A stretch of 64,000 bases of DNA. Source: Marispirochaeta sp963667435. Lineage in GTDB: Bacteria > Spirochaetota > Spirochaetia > JC444 > Marispirochaetaceae. A model generated the notes under the pieces. That model was given only the letters and a program-made list of their open reading frames with translations. It was not told the DNA's origin and searched no databases. The stretch's first letter is position 1. Each line of letters begins with the position of its first letter. A program made the translations under genes and the position numbers. Location of the stretch: assembly GCA_963667435.1 (NCBI GenBank), contig OY763414.1, positions 1,364,001 to 1,428,000 on the forward strand, written 5' to 3'. Positions 48,978 to 58,170 of the stretch are shown one piece after another.

Positions 48978-49430
48978 TCACCGTAAAATTACCCAGACAG
49001 CTCCTTCTCCACCCATAGCAGGCTGGGGTACTCCGTGCTCTCCGCAGAGAGGCGATTCAGCAATAAAACGCCGGACTTCCCTGCGCAGTACTGAATCTCC
49101 TGATTCCGAATGGTTACCCTTACCATGAATAATGAGAACCTTTTTCAGTCCCCGACTCCTTGAGCGTTTCAGGAATGCAGCAAGCTCAGCAAGGGCTTCT
49201 TCCTGAGTATAGCCGTGAAGATCGAGGGTTTCCTGGGGCGCCATCCGGCGTATTGTTTTACGGGACGGATTTTTACGGCCAGGGGTTCGAAGATCATCCT
49301 CTTTTAACCCAGCAGGATTTTCATCCAACCAGCGGTTCATCAGATTACGATAAGCATCATCTTCTGTGTTGTTTTTCTTCTTGTCGCTGCTCTGTTTTTC
49401 CCAGGCATCAAGGATATCGCCGAATCCCAT
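48978..49430 (-). CDS. Smr domain protein
   Basis: 150 residues with a C-terminal Smr (MutS2-related) domain: LDLHGYTQEEALAELAAFL, KVLIIHGKGNHSESGDSVL, and VWVIL at the end. The LDLHG and HGKG motifs mark the nuclease-type fold. The N-terminal 65 residues are charged and probably disordered. Bacterial Smr proteins cut RNA or help rescue collided ribosomes. It starts right after batD and closes the long minus-strand operon. Confidence 0.9.
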   Translation of the reverse strand: MGFGDILDAWEKQSSDKKKNNTEDDAYRNLMNRWLDENPAGLKEDDLRTPGRKNPSRKTIRRMAPQETLDLHGYTQEEALAELAAFLKRSRSRGLKKVLIIHGKGNHSESGDSVLRREVRRFIAESPLCGEHGVPQPAMGGEGAVWVILR

Positions 49431-49431
49431 C

Positions 49432-51477
49432 CTATTCTCCAGCCTTGTCAGACAGGATATCTTTTTCGAAAATCAAAGAATCCATACCAATCCAGCCTTC
49501 GGCACCATATGCAGTCCGGACCAGGCAGAAATCGTCAGATTGCTGCTCAACCTTAACTGCCAGCCCTTCGGGCAGCACCACCCAGTCCCGGGCTGTACTG
49601 CGGGGAATACGATGACTGGTGACATCTTTCGCAATAACCCCCAGCGTTTCCCGGGAAACCACCAGGCTGTGAAGAAGCAACCCTCCAGAACAGACCGCCA
49701 GAGTTGCCATAAGAAGACTTGCCAGGAGCAGATTCACCGGACCCCTGAATGCCCGCAGAATAAGGGTCGCAAAAAAGAGATTGAAAAAAACAAGCAGCAG
49801 GATAAAGGAGATATCCGGATTAAAGAATTCCGGTAAAGGATACTGACGTATATATTCACCGGGCTTCTCTATTTTTTCCATAAGCAGCGATAGTCGCGGA
49901 TCAGAAATCCCTCTCCTGGCCGCAGCATTCAAAGCTGCCATTGCATAACTGCGGTTTCCGTCCTCTTCAACGCAAACCGCAAGGTTGAAAAACAACCTGC
50001 CGTTTTGCGGATTCTCACGCAGAAGTCCCCGGTACAGTTCAGCAGCCTGCGAATATCGCCCGGCTGATGCCGTACGATACGCCTCATCAGCCTCCTTCAA
50101 GATATCCGACGAGGATCCGGCACCGGTGAGAAACAGGAGTAACGGCAGAAGCAGTACAGGAGAGCTGTACACAAGTTTTTTTCTTTTTCTGCGAAGGACA
50201 AGCAGGAAAACCGGTGAGGGAATGAACAGGAGATAGGGCCAGGGCAAAGAGTAGAGCCTAAGGGACTGAGTTTCCAGAAGTTCATCCCGGGTAAACAGCA
50301 TTGCCGCAGGATTGAACGTACCGCTTTCGCTGCCGGTATCACCACCGGGGCCTACATCGAGGGAGAAGCGGACCCCGTGGACAGAGACTGCTGCATCTGC
50401 AATCGTATCCATGCTGTAGAATCCCGGGACAGAAAGAGCATACTTTCCTTCACTGCCCGCCTCGAGGGTGTATATGTTCTCACGAAATCCCTTATACCCC
50501 GAGCGGGAGGGAGTGTATACATAATCCTCACTGCTGCGAAGGAGCGTAAACCCACCGAAATCGGGTTCCGGCGGAGTAAGATAAGCAAGATTGCCTTCTC
50601 CGCTGATTCTGACTGTGAGGGTAATTTCATCTCCTTCCACCGGATTCCGGGGAAAAACAGAAGCGCTCATCTCAAATCTCCCCACTGCACCGCTGGAGGC
50701 GACGGCATCCGGAAGAGGCAGCACATTTATGGCAACAGCCGGACCAGTGCCTCTTTCGCTGCCGGTGGTAACCGTTGCTTTATTCAGGAAGAACCTGCCA
50801 GGACTGGTGGGGGTATAAAGGTATCCCATCACGGGAACAGAATAGAGGGTAGTCCCTCCGTATACGGAACTGCGAATTTCGCCGAGTTCGGGGGCTTCTT
50901 CAAAAAACCCTCCCCCCGATGCAGACACACTCACGCCGTCCGGCAAAATTATTTCCTCCTGGTTTTCAACCACAATTACCGCAGGAATTGTCTGGCCCTC
51001 ATAAAAGGGCCCGTCAGGAAACTCCCAGTTAACCTCCAGAGGCAGGACAAGCTCCTTCGATCGGTACGTACCCACCCTGACAATGAACGGAGCGGTTGTA
51101 TACCTCCTGCTTCCCACGCTGTAGGGAATTCCGGGAAAAAGTATCCTCCCGGTCCTGGAACAGCGAAGAATATAACTCACCGAAGCTGCTGGATAACTCC
51201 ATCCGTCTTCCCGGGTTTCCACAACTCCCCGGATATATGGACCTGCATAAAGCCGCACACCGTCGGGGTAATTCCAGTCACCCGCATCCACGACGGATGC
51301 TGAAGGGGTATCTACAATAAAGGAGATGGTAAACCTGTCATTCATACCAACAGGATCGGGCAGAACATCAACCTGTGCTCCGTCATCTGCACTCAGAGTA
51401 TGGAGAAATGCACTAAGCAGGAGGCTTACCAGGAAGGAGACTGATCGTCTTCTTGCCCGTCTTTCTGGGATACCCAC
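49432..51477 (-). CDS. batD: BatD-like oxygen tolerance protein with TPR and SH3-like parts
   Basis: 681 residues. A signal peptide is followed by tandem Ig-like BatD repeats (DPVGMNDRFTISFIVD; later FYEGQTIPAVIVVENQEEI; then PVEGDEITLTVRISGEGNL). A membrane helix (LPWPYLLFIPSPVFLLVL) and a second hydrophobic segment lead to a TPR unit (PQNGRLFFNLAVCVEEDGN). Two more helices follow, and a C-terminal SH3b-like domain (LPEGLAVKVEQQSDDFCLVR). It appears to fuse the BatD part with BatE-like TPR/SH3 parts. The Bat complex is linked to oxidative and envelope stress tolerance in spirochaetes and Bacteroides. It overlaps the TPR lipoprotein gene by 52 bases. Confidence 0.88.
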   Translation of the reverse strand: MGIPERRARRRSVSFLVSLLLSAFLHTLSADDGAQVDVLPDPVGMNDRFTISFIVDTPSASVVDAGDWNYPDGVRLYAGPYIRGVVETREDGWSYPAASVSYILRCSRTGRILFPGIPYSVGSRRYTTAPFIVRVGTYRSKELVLPLEVNWEFPDGPFYEGQTIPAVIVVENQEEIILPDGVSVSASGGGFFEEAPELGEIRSSVYGGTTLYSVPVMGYLYTPTSPGRFFLNKATVTTGSERGTGPAVAINVLPLPDAVASSGAVGRFEMSASVFPRNPVEGDEITLTVRISGEGNLAYLTPPEPDFGGFTLLRSSEDYVYTPSRSGYKGFRENIYTLEAGSEGKYALSVPGFYSMDTIADAAVSVHGVRFSLDVGPGGDTGSESGTFNPAAMLFTRDELLETQSLRLYSLPWPYLLFIPSPVFLLVLRRKRKKLVYSSPVLLLPLLLFLTGAGSSSDILKEADEAYRTASAGRYSQAAELYRGLLRENPQNGRLFFNLAVCVEEDGNRSYAMAALNAAARRGISDPRLSLLMEKIEKPGEYIRQYPLPEFFNPDISFILLLVFFNLFFATLILRAFRGPVNLLLASLLMATLAVCSGGLLLHSLVVSRETLGVIAKDVTSHRIPRSTARDWVVLPEGLAVKVEQQSDDFCLVRTAYGAEGWIGMDSLIFEKDILSDKAGE

Positions 51478-52016
51478 CGGGACTCCTCCTTTCGTTTGAT
51501 GTAATTAAGGATACGCTCCACATCCTCATCCGCAGACCCGGTGCGTTCAACTGCCCGCCCTGCTGAAGGTTCTTCAACCACTGCTTTCTGGCTGCCGAGT
51601 TTCTGCAATGAAAGTTCAAGATTTCTCTTGGCCTCCATACTCTCGGGGTTGAGAATAAGAGCCTGCCTGAAGAAACTGTAGGCCTGCTCATACTGACTCA
51701 TTTCATAATAGAGATTGCCATGATTGAAGAGTGTTCGGAACCTCAGTTTAGGATCTGTCCCTTCAAGGGCGAGGGACCACTCCTCATCGGCGGATTTTGT
51801 TTCACCCAGAGCGTAAAATACATTGCCGAGATTATAATGTACCACTTCGCGGTTCTGCAGCTCATCTTCAAGAAGCCCAAGATATTCCACTGTAGCCTTC
51901 TGATATCTGCCGTTTATGAAATCATAATTACCCTTTATGATTTTCCAGTGAGCTCCCTGGTGAGAACATCCGGCCAGACCGGTAACAAGCAGCAGTATCA
52001 GTAGATTCTTTTCCAT
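51426..52016 (-). CDS. BatC-like TPR lipoprotein
   Basis: 196 residues. Lipoprotein signal MEKNLLILLLVTGLAGCSHQ with the Cys at residue 17. Tetratricopeptide repeats follow: GNYDFINGRYQKATVEYLGL, VVHYNLGNVFYALGETKSAD, FRTLFNHGNLYYEMSQYEQA and YSFFRQALILNPESMEAKRN. The C-terminus is charged. It probably scaffolds the Bat proteins in the periplasm. The overlaps with batB (19 bases) and batD (52 bases) show tight coupling. Confidence 0.9.
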   Translation of the reverse strand: MEKNLLILLLVTGLAGCSHQGAHWKIIKGNYDFINGRYQKATVEYLGLLEDELQNREVVHYNLGNVFYALGETKSADEEWSLALEGTDPKLRFRTLFNHGNLYYEMSQYEQAYSFFRQALILNPESMEAKRNLELSLQKLGSQKAVVEEPSAGRAVERTGSADEDVERILNYIKRKEESRWVSQKDGQEDDQSPSW

Positions 52017-52972
52017 CGAACCGTCCGTACAAGAAAATATACAATCAGCGCAGCGAAGGCTATGAGCAGGTAGACCCGGTAAGCCGGCTCCCTGGGGTGG
52101 CTGTACTGAACAGCTCTGCCTTCTATCATATCTTCGATCTTCCGCATAAGCCCGGGGTCATTGAGGGATAAGAATTCACCACCGGTTTCATCAGCAAGAT
52201 AGGTCATCTCCTCAGGCATGAGTCTGGTAATCACGGTGTTCCCTTGGCTGTCTTTAAGAAAACCTCCGCCGACGGCGGGAACTCCTGCTCCTTCGGGCGT
52301 TCCCGCCCCCAGGGTAATAAGACGTATATCATTTTCCTGCAGAGAGGAAAGAACCGGGGCAATAGAGGGTCCGAAGTTTTCTCCGTCGGAAAAAAGCAGC
52401 AGAATTTTATCACTCTCCACACCGGAAGGAAAGGCTTTTACCGCTGTTTCCAGACCTGCAGCGAGGTCTGATCCCCTGCTTGAGATTGACCCGGGGCCAA
52501 GATTCTGCAGCACTGTCTCAAAAAGGGCGAGATCTTCTGTTGAAGGAATCATCCTTGACCCGATATCTGTGAACACAACAAGACCGAACCGGGCAGTACC
52601 ACCGCGGACAGCAAGGATATTGCGCATCACCTCAAGAGACCGTTCCAGTCTTGTGGGAGAAGAATCCGAAGCGAGCATGCTGCGGGACAGATCAAGGGCA
52701 AAAATGATATCCCGGGAGTCCACAGTGCGAATCTCCGGTTTTCCCGGTTTCTCCGGTTCCGCGGCAGCAAAAATGAGGAAAACAGTAAACACAGTTACAG
52801 CCATGGCGGTAAAAAACCATTTAACCGTGAATACATCAAGAAATTCCGAGGCCCGCCATTTACCCAAAATCCCGGAGAGATCCTGCCTGCTGCGACGAAA
52901 ATCAGCCAGCATCAAAAGCCCCAGTGGTATTAACAGGAGAAATGCAAAGAAATATTCAGGCTTCTGAAACAT
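51998..52972 (-). CDS. batB: BatB-like von Willebrand factor A membrane protein
   Basis: 324 residues. Membrane helices lie at about 9-25 and 57-75, and one at the C-terminus. The periplasmic or cytoplasmic VWA domain starts at about residue 87 with the MIDAS site DIIFALDLSRSMLASD (DxSxS), then VFTDIGSRMIPSTEDL and ILLFSDGENFGP. The metal site is intact. It pairs with BatA. Its start is two bases after batA. Confidence 0.92.
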   Translation of the reverse strand: MFQKPEYFFAFLLLIPLGLLMLADFRRSRQDLSGILGKWRASEFLDVFTVKWFFTAMAVTVFTVFLIFAAAEPEKPGKPEIRTVDSRDIIFALDLSRSMLASDSSPTRLERSLEVMRNILAVRGGTARFGLVVFTDIGSRMIPSTEDLALFETVLQNLGPGSISSRGSDLAAGLETAVKAFPSGVESDKILLLFSDGENFGPSIAPVLSSLQENDIRLITLGAGTPEGAGVPAVGGGFLKDSQGNTVITRLMPEEMTYLADETGGEFLSLNDPGLMRKIEDMIEGRAVQYSHPREPAYRVYLLIAFAALIVYFLVRTVRWKRIY

Positions 52973-52974
52973 TA

Positions 52975-53976
52975 TCAGCAGATCTCCTTGAGAACAAATT
53001 TACGCAGGAAAAAGTGCAGAAGTACACAAATACCGGCAGCAAGTAGAAATGCATGGTATACAGGGACAGTATCAGTCTTCACCTTAACCCGCTTTTCGGT
53101 AACCGCAAGGGAATCAATGGAGCGGAATACCGTTTCCAGGGCTCCCGGTGTGGCTGCGGAGTAAAAGCGTCCTCCGGTAATTCCGGCAATCTGCTTCAAG
53201 AGCTCCTCATCATAGGTGCCCGAGAATACTCCCCGGAAAATTTTGCCTGTTTCAGGATCCATATACTCACCGGGAATATTGCCGTCACTTCCGATACCTA
53301 TGGCATAAATACTTATCCCGAGGGAAGCGGCAATCTCTGCGGCACTTGCAGGGGTAATCTCTCCTGCGTTGTTTTCACCGTCGGTAAGCAACACAATAAT
53401 CTTCTGTTCCGCACTGCTCTCCTTAAGATGGAGGGCGGCTACCGCCAGGCCCATCCCGATGGAAGTTCCCTTACCCAGACTCATGAGCTCAAGATCATCC
53501 AGCGCATTGATATATGCTGAATAATCCAGGGTTGGAGGAACCTTCAGAGCGGCCTCATCGGAAAAGACAACCAGGCCGACCGGATCATTCTCCCTGGAGC
53601 GTATAAAAGAACGGATTACATTACGGGCTGTGTTGAACCTGTTTTCAGGATAAAAATCCTGGGCAGCCATACTGGGAGATTCATCCAGAACAAATACAAT
53701 ATCGATACCCCGGGTAAGGTAAACTCTCTCTTTGAGGATTCTTCCGGGACCGGCCAGTGATAGAATCAGGCAGACCGCACCAAGCCAGAAGAAGAGTTCT
53801 GAAAGAAACCCTCCCAGCTTCAGAGAGAAGGGTACTTCATCAAAAAAGTCTCCCCTCCAGACAGAAAGCGTATAAGGGATTGAGCCTCCCCTGTTTTTAT
53901 AAAAATAGGCTGCCCATAATGCCGGCGGAAAGAGAGCAAAGAGAAGCAGATAGCCTGGACTGTCAAATATCCACAT
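52975..53976 (-). CDS. batA: BatA-like von Willebrand factor A membrane protein
   Basis: 333 residues with the same plan as BatB: two N-terminal helices (YLLLFALFPPALWAAYFY and LSELFFWLGAVCLILSLAG), and a VWA domain with DIVFVLDESPSMAAQD (DxSxS kept as DESPS), VFSDEAALKVPPTLDY and VLLTDGENNAGE. A C-terminal helix follows (YHAFLLAAGICVLLHFFL). It overlaps the preceding gene by 14 bases. BatA and BatB are thought to form a complex served by the MoxR ATPase. Confidence 0.92.
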   Translation of the reverse strand: MWIFDSPGYLLLFALFPPALWAAYFYKNRGGSIPYTLSVWRGDFFDEVPFSLKLGGFLSELFFWLGAVCLILSLAGPGRILKERVYLTRGIDIVFVLDESPSMAAQDFYPENRFNTARNVIRSFIRSRENDPVGLVVFSDEAALKVPPTLDYSAYINALDDLELMSLGKGTSIGMGLAVAALHLKESSAEQKIIVLLTDGENNAGEITPASAAEIAASLGISIYAIGIGSDGNIPGEYMDPETGKIFRGVFSGTYDEELLKQIAGITGGRFYSAATPGALETVFRSIDSLAVTEKRVKVKTDTVPVYHAFLLAAGICVLLHFFLRKFVLKEIC

Positions 53977-54877
53977 CTACAGTCTCCCCCTTTTCCCGGC
54001 GTTCTCCGATCCGGAACCGGGCTTCTATTTCAGCGGAAAGCTCCCGAAGGCGGAGCAGATCATCTCCCTTCTGGGCTGCCCCCGCCTCGCGGCCTGCAAA
54101 TTTTATGGTATCCGCATATTCAAGAAAATGAATAAGTCGTAATGCTGAATCCTGCTCGGGAAAAATATCCAGCATTACGATGCGTATCTCATGAATTGTG
54201 GTGGTAATGCAGTCTATCCCGGTTCGACGGCTGATATAACTTCGGATAGCATCAGAGAGAGCGTAGTAGAAATCCCGGTCGGGCATTATCAGTGTCTGGG
54301 ATGAAAGTTCCTTCAGATCGTGTCTGAGACGCCAGTAGGGACGTCTGCGGCTTAAAGTGAGGAACAGGGAACGGGTACGTCGCCGTACAAACCCGGCAGA
54401 GGTTATAACAATCACAGGACCGGCAAATACAAGAAAAGCGGTAATAAAAATAAGGAAAAAGGTTCCCGGTAAATAGAGCTGTCCCTGGAGTTCGGCAATT
54501 TCTCCATTGTCATTTTCTTTAAGTATGGAGCTGGTGTGGATTTTCATTCCCTTGAGGGTATATCCTCTGAAATTCACATCAGGAAGAGTTCTTGTTCCCG
54601 GAGCAAAGGAAGAGAAAAAAAGACGAAGCTCAAGGGAATCCCCCACCGGCTCAACCACGGCATCCCGGAAGACCATCCAATCCACTCTGGGCAGTGCAGC
54701 TGGAGCAAGAATACTCTCTCCATCAGGATCAAGCACCACCCTCATCTCCACTGTATCTCCCACGAAGTATTCCGGGGGAAGAAAGTGAACAGACAGTACC
54801 CGAGGCTCTGCCTGCAGGCTTGCTGCTGTTAGCAACAGAAGGGAGAAAGAGACAAGTGCCTTTACTGCATGATTCAC
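53963..54877 (-). CDS. Bat-operon membrane protein (DUF4381-like position), function unknown
   Basis: 304 residues. A signal peptide (AVKALVSFSLLLLTAASLQA) is followed by an Ig-like extracytoplasmic domain of about 110 residues (VGDTVEMRVVLDPDGE), a membrane helix (FFLIFITAFLVFAGPVIVI), and a cytoplasmic helical domain of about 150 residues (YYALSDAIRSYISRRTGIDC). This fold and position, between DUF58 and batA, is usual for the small membrane component of MoxR/Bat operons. It overlaps both neighbours (4 and 14 bases). Confidence 0.8.
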   Translation of the reverse strand: MNHAVKALVSFSLLLLTAASLQAEPRVLSVHFLPPEYFVGDTVEMRVVLDPDGESILAPAALPRVDWMVFRDAVVEPVGDSLELRLFFSSFAPGTRTLPDVNFRGYTLKGMKIHTSSILKENDNGEIAELQGQLYLPGTFFLIFITAFLVFAGPVIVITSAGFVRRRTRSLFLTLSRRRPYWRLRHDLKELSSQTLIMPDRDFYYALSDAIRSYISRRTGIDCITTTIHEIRIVMLDIFPEQDSALRLIHFLEYADTIKFAGREAGAAQKGDDLLRLRELSAEIEARFRIGERREKGETVDVDI

Positions 54878-55749
54878 CTGTTCCGCCTCCTGTTCTTGAA
54901 AAAGGCTAGAACCTTTGCAACAGGATCATCAAGTGTATCCACGGAAAGAACCTCAATATTTCGTCTGCGGCACTCCCGCCGGAAGAGGATCTCCTGGGTA
55001 TCCCAGAAATCCGCATAGGCTTCCCGGAACGCTTTACTGCCGCCCGCTGCCCGGAGAGTGTTACCCCGTTCGGGATCCCGGAGAAGCACACTGCCTTTAA
55101 TGGGGATTGCTGTATCGCCCTTATCGGTAACCCGCACGGCAATAACATCATGCTTTCTGGAAAGAAGGGTGAGCTCCGTCCAGCCTGTGGCAGTTCTGAA
55201 ATCGGAGAAAACAACACAGATACCCCGGGAATGAAGACTCTCATAGACGGTTTTCAGCGCAAGCCCGAGTTCGCTTCCGTATCCACTGGCCCTGAGTGAC
55301 TCCATATCCTGGATCAGACTTGCAACATGCTTGCGCCCCTTAGAGGGGGGTACCCATTTTTCAATACGGTCGGAAAAGAAAACTCCCCCCACCCTGTCGT
55401 TGTTATGAACCGCGGCAAAAGCGAATATTGCTCCGAGAATCATAGCCATATCCCGTTTGCTCATCTCGCCGGCACCCTGATCAAGGGAGGCGGAGATATC
55501 AAAAACAAGATTGAGGATCAGTTCACGCTCTTCCCTGAAGGTTTTGGCATATGCGCTTCCCATGCGGGAGGAGACGTTCCAGTCGATTGTACGGATATCG
55601 TCACCGTCGGTGTACTCACGGACCTCATCAAACTCCAGGCCGGGACCACGGAAAACCGAACGGTAGTTTCCCGCAAACAGCCCTTCCAGAAGTCTGGCAC
55701 TTACAAGAGGAAGATTTCGTATTCGCTGAAAGAGATTCTCTTTATCCAT
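54874..55749 (-). CDS. DUF58 domain protein of the MoxR/Bat operon
   Basis: 291 residues. The DUF58 signature is near residue 35: FRGPGLEFDEVREYTDGDDI then RTIDWNVSSRMGSAYAKTF. A VWA-like core follows with LVFDISASLDQG (degenerate MIDAS) and GICVVFSDFRTATG. No membrane helix is present. It normally acts with MoxR and the Bat VWA proteins as a co-chaperone or adaptor. It starts 16 bases after moxR. Confidence 0.93.
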   Translation of the reverse strand: MDKENLFQRIRNLPLVSARLLEGLFAGNYRSVFRGPGLEFDEVREYTDGDDIRTIDWNVSSRMGSAYAKTFREERELILNLVFDISASLDQGAGEMSKRDMAMILGAIFAFAAVHNNDRVGGVFFSDRIEKWVPPSKGRKHVASLIQDMESLRASGYGSELGLALKTVYESLHSRGICVVFSDFRTATGWTELTLLSRKHDVIAVRVTDKGDTAIPIKGSVLLRDPERGNTLRAAGGSKAFREAYADFWDTQEILFRRECRRRNIEVLSVDTLDDPVAKVLAFFKNRRRNR

Positions 55750-55765
55750 ATCCCCGGCCGAAGAA

Positions 55766-56752
55766 TCAGGGAACGGGTACGGCTTTGAGGATCATAGTAA
55801 TGATATCTTCCGGTGAGAGCTCTTCCGACTCCGCTTCGTAGGAGAGAATGATTCGATGCCTGAGAACATCGTATACCGTCTCCTTAACATCCTCGGGAAG
55901 AACATAGTTTCTTCCGGCGAAGAGTGCCCGCACCTTTGCTGCCCGGTATAGGAACAGGGTGGCCCGAGTTGAGGCCCCGAACTCAATATAGCGGGTAAAG
56001 GAGAGGCGGGATGAATCCTTCTCTCTCGAAGCAGTGATTATGGAGACGATATACTCTTCAATACGTTCGTCAACCTTTATCATCTCCGCCGTTTCCCGGA
56101 TGGTATTAAGTATTCCCGGGGTCAGCACCTTCTGAACAAAGACCTTTTTTTCCACGCCCATGCGGCGCAGGATGGTTAACTCATCCTGGGGATCAGGATA
56201 ATCGATCTTGAGCTTCATCATAAATCGGTCAAGTTGGGCTTCCGGAAGAGGATAGGTTCCCTCGTTTTCGATGGGGTTCTGGGTGGCAAGGACGAAAAAA
56301 GGCTTGGGCAGATAATGAGTCTGATCCCCCAGGGTGACATGCCGTTCTTCCATTGCTTCAAGCAGGGCGGACTGAACCTTGGCCGGAGCACGGTTGATCT
56401 CGTCGGCGAGGATAATATTGGCGAAAACCGGCCCTTTCCGGGCGACAAATTCGCCGGTCTGCTGACGATAAATCATCGTGCCGATAAGATCTGCCGGAAG
56501 AAGATCCGGAGTAAACTGAAGGCGACTGAAACTTGAGTCCAGCACCTCCGCCAGGGTTTTTACAGCGAGGGTCTTGGCCAGTCCGGGTACACCTTCAAGA
56601 AGCACATGCCCGCCGGCAATCAGCCCCATCAGCATACCGTCCACCATTGCCTCCTGGCCGATAAGACGTTTGGCGATTTCCCGCCGGCACCGGTTCAGCT
56701 CTGTACTGGCCCGGTCTACATTTGCATCAATCTGTTTAGCAACACTGCTCAT
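55766..56752 (-). CDS. MoxR family AAA+ ATPase
   Basis: 328 residues. Walker A appears as GVPGLAKTLA, where Ala replaces the usual Gly of GKT, a common variant in MoxR. Walker B is NIILADEINRAPAK, followed by sensor 1 FVLATQNPIENEGTYPLPEA, and AQLDRFMMKLKIDYP. The C-terminal lid includes GASTRATLFLYRAAKVRA. It is a hexameric chaperone-like ATPase that remodels the VWA proteins encoded next. AAGGA lies about 9 bases before the ATG, 29 bases after argJ. Confidence 0.95.
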   Translation of the reverse strand: MSSVAKQIDANVDRASTELNRCRREIAKRLIGQEAMVDGMLMGLIAGGHVLLEGVPGLAKTLAVKTLAEVLDSSFSRLQFTPDLLPADLIGTMIYRQQTGEFVARKGPVFANIILADEINRAPAKVQSALLEAMEERHVTLGDQTHYLPKPFFVLATQNPIENEGTYPLPEAQLDRFMMKLKIDYPDPQDELTILRRMGVEKKVFVQKVLTPGILNTIRETAEMIKVDERIEEYIVSIITASREKDSSRLSFTRYIEFGASTRATLFLYRAAKVRALFAGRNYVLPEDVKETVYDVLRHRIILSYEAESEELSPEDIITMILKAVPVP

Positions 56753-56781
56753 GTATATATCCTTAACTCACTTTTCACTTT

Positions 56782-58062
56782 TTAACTGCGGTATTCGGCA
56801 TTTTCCCTGACATATTCGTAGGAAAGGTCGCTGCCCCAGACAAGAGCAGACCCGCTGCCCATATTGAGATTGATCTCGATGGATACCGTTTCATAATGCT
56901 CGGGATACCCCTTCAGTTCGGCTGAAAAACTTTTTGCCAGAAGCAGATCGCTTATGGCGGTTTCCTTTTCCGGACTCAGGTTGAACTCTCCTCCGGCAAA
57001 TACGTCAAAGCCGCCGAAACGAATATGCAGTTTTGAAGGTTCCAGGGGAATTCCGTGGTTGCCGGCATAGTCCCCCAGGGCGGCAACAAGTCGGCCCAGA
57101 TTGGGGTCATTCCCGTAAATTGCAGTCTTCACCAGTGGTGAATTGACAATCGCCTTGGCAATTCCCCGGGCTTCCTCATCCGACCGGGCACCGGCAACGG
57201 AGATCTCGATAACATGGGACGTTCCCTCACCGTTACGGACAATATCGCCAGCAAGCAGGCGGCAGAGCTCTTTCAACGCCGCGGTGAATGCGTCTGTATC
57301 CGGTCTGCCTGATTTACGGGAGGTCAGCAGAACCGCCATATCGCTGGTGCTCTGGTCGCTGTCTACAGAGATAGCGTTGAAAGAATCCTGCACCGAACTT
57401 TTAAGAGCGGTGCTGAGTTCATTCCGGTCAAGGTCGGCATCGGTGAGAATAAAGGCAAGCATGGTTGCCATATTTGGCTCTATCATACCTGCACCCTTGG
57501 CGATGCCCACAATTCTGACGCCGTCCACCTCAACAGAGCGGAGTTTGGCAAAGCGGTCGGTAGTCATTATCGACTTTGCCGCCGGAAGAGCCGTCTCAGA
57601 CTGCAGACTGGCTACCACTGCGGGAAGTGAGCTGCAGATCTCCCTCTCGGGAATGCGCCAGCCGATAACACCGGTTGAGGCATACAGGTATTCATCGCCT
57701 TTCCCGCCTGCGTATTCGGCAAGAGATCCGGTAACCCGTTTTGCCGACTCAAGGCCTCCGGGAGCACAGACATTGGCAACCTTGTTGTTAACCAGTACTC
57801 CCCGGAGAACAGGTCCGTTTATTCTTTCCCTGCAGAGCAGAACCGGGGCTCCGGGAAACGCGTTCCTGGTAAACACACCTGCAAAGGAGTCTGTACCGTC
57901 CGGAATCTCAATAAGAGTGATATTCATAGGAAAAAGTTTTTCTCCCGGAAGTTCGGCAGGGTGAAACTCCAGCCGTCCGGTACTTACCCGGAATCCTTCG
58001 GGAAGCAGACTCTGCGCTGCAAGATCTTTTTCATATTCTGCTGTACTTTCGTAAACCGCCAT
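56782..58062 (-). CDS. argJ: bifunctional glutamate N-acetyltransferase/ornithine acetyltransferase ArgJ
   Basis: About 426 residues from the ATG at 58062 (MAVYESTAEYEKDLAAQSLL); a TTG at 58098 would add twelve. It transfers acetyl from N-acetylornithine to glutamate in cyclic arginine synthesis. Seen are NKVANVCAPGGLESAK, YASTGVIGWRIP, and the self-cleavage site KGAGMIEPNMATMLAF, where the Thr of ATML becomes the nucleophile of the beta chain. VAALGDYAGNHG lies near the C-terminus. It is the first gene upstream of moxR on the same strand, although the functions are unrelated. No Shine-Dalgarno sequence precedes the ATG, and a promoter ends six bases upstream. Confidence 0.95.
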   Translation of the reverse strand: MAVYESTAEYEKDLAAQSLLPEGFRVSTGRLEFHPAELPGEKLFPMNITLIEIPDGTDSFAGVFTRNAFPGAPVLLCRERINGPVLRGVLVNNKVANVCAPGGLESAKRVTGSLAEYAGGKGDEYLYASTGVIGWRIPEREICSSLPAVVASLQSETALPAAKSIMTTDRFAKLRSVEVDGVRIVGIAKGAGMIEPNMATMLAFILTDADLDRNELSTALKSSVQDSFNAISVDSDQSTSDMAVLLTSRKSGRPDTDAFTAALKELCRLLAGDIVRNGEGTSHVIEISVAGARSDEEARGIAKAIVNSPLVKTAIYGNDPNLGRLVAALGDYAGNHGIPLEPSKLHIRFGGFDVFAGGEFNLSPEKETAISDLLLAKSFSAELKGYPEHYETVSIEINLNMGSGSALVWGSDLSYEYVRENAEYRS

Positions 58063-58068
58063 CAGACT

Positions 58069-58098
58069 TTTATAGTACGGCAGGGAACAGGTTTGCAA
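58069..58098 (-). promoter_or_regulatory. candidate leaderless promoter of argJ
   Basis: Minus strand TTGCAA (58093-58098, 4/6), 18-base spacer, TATAAA (58069-58074, 5/6), then six bases to the ATG at 58062. Transcription would start at or next to the A of the ATG. There is no Shine-Dalgarno sequence. This is one of the clearest leaderless arrangements in the window. Confidence 0.55.
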
Positions 58099-58170
58099 GG
58101 GTATGATTTCTTAAAAACACTTGAGAAAAAGTATATTAAAGAGCAATATGAAAATTAAGGAGTAATGTGT

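Noticed and set aside
50377..51303. A 308-residue open frame on the plus strand opposite batD.
   Set aside because: The batD frame has a signal peptide, membrane helices and family repeats; the opposite frame has no start signal and an amino acid mix typical of antisense translation.
58109..58149. Sigma-70 promoter for the nitroreductase gene (TTGAGA with CAATAT at 17 bases).
   Set aside because: The -10 match is only 3/6 and alternatives such as TATATT have no -35 partner, so the true promoter is undecided.
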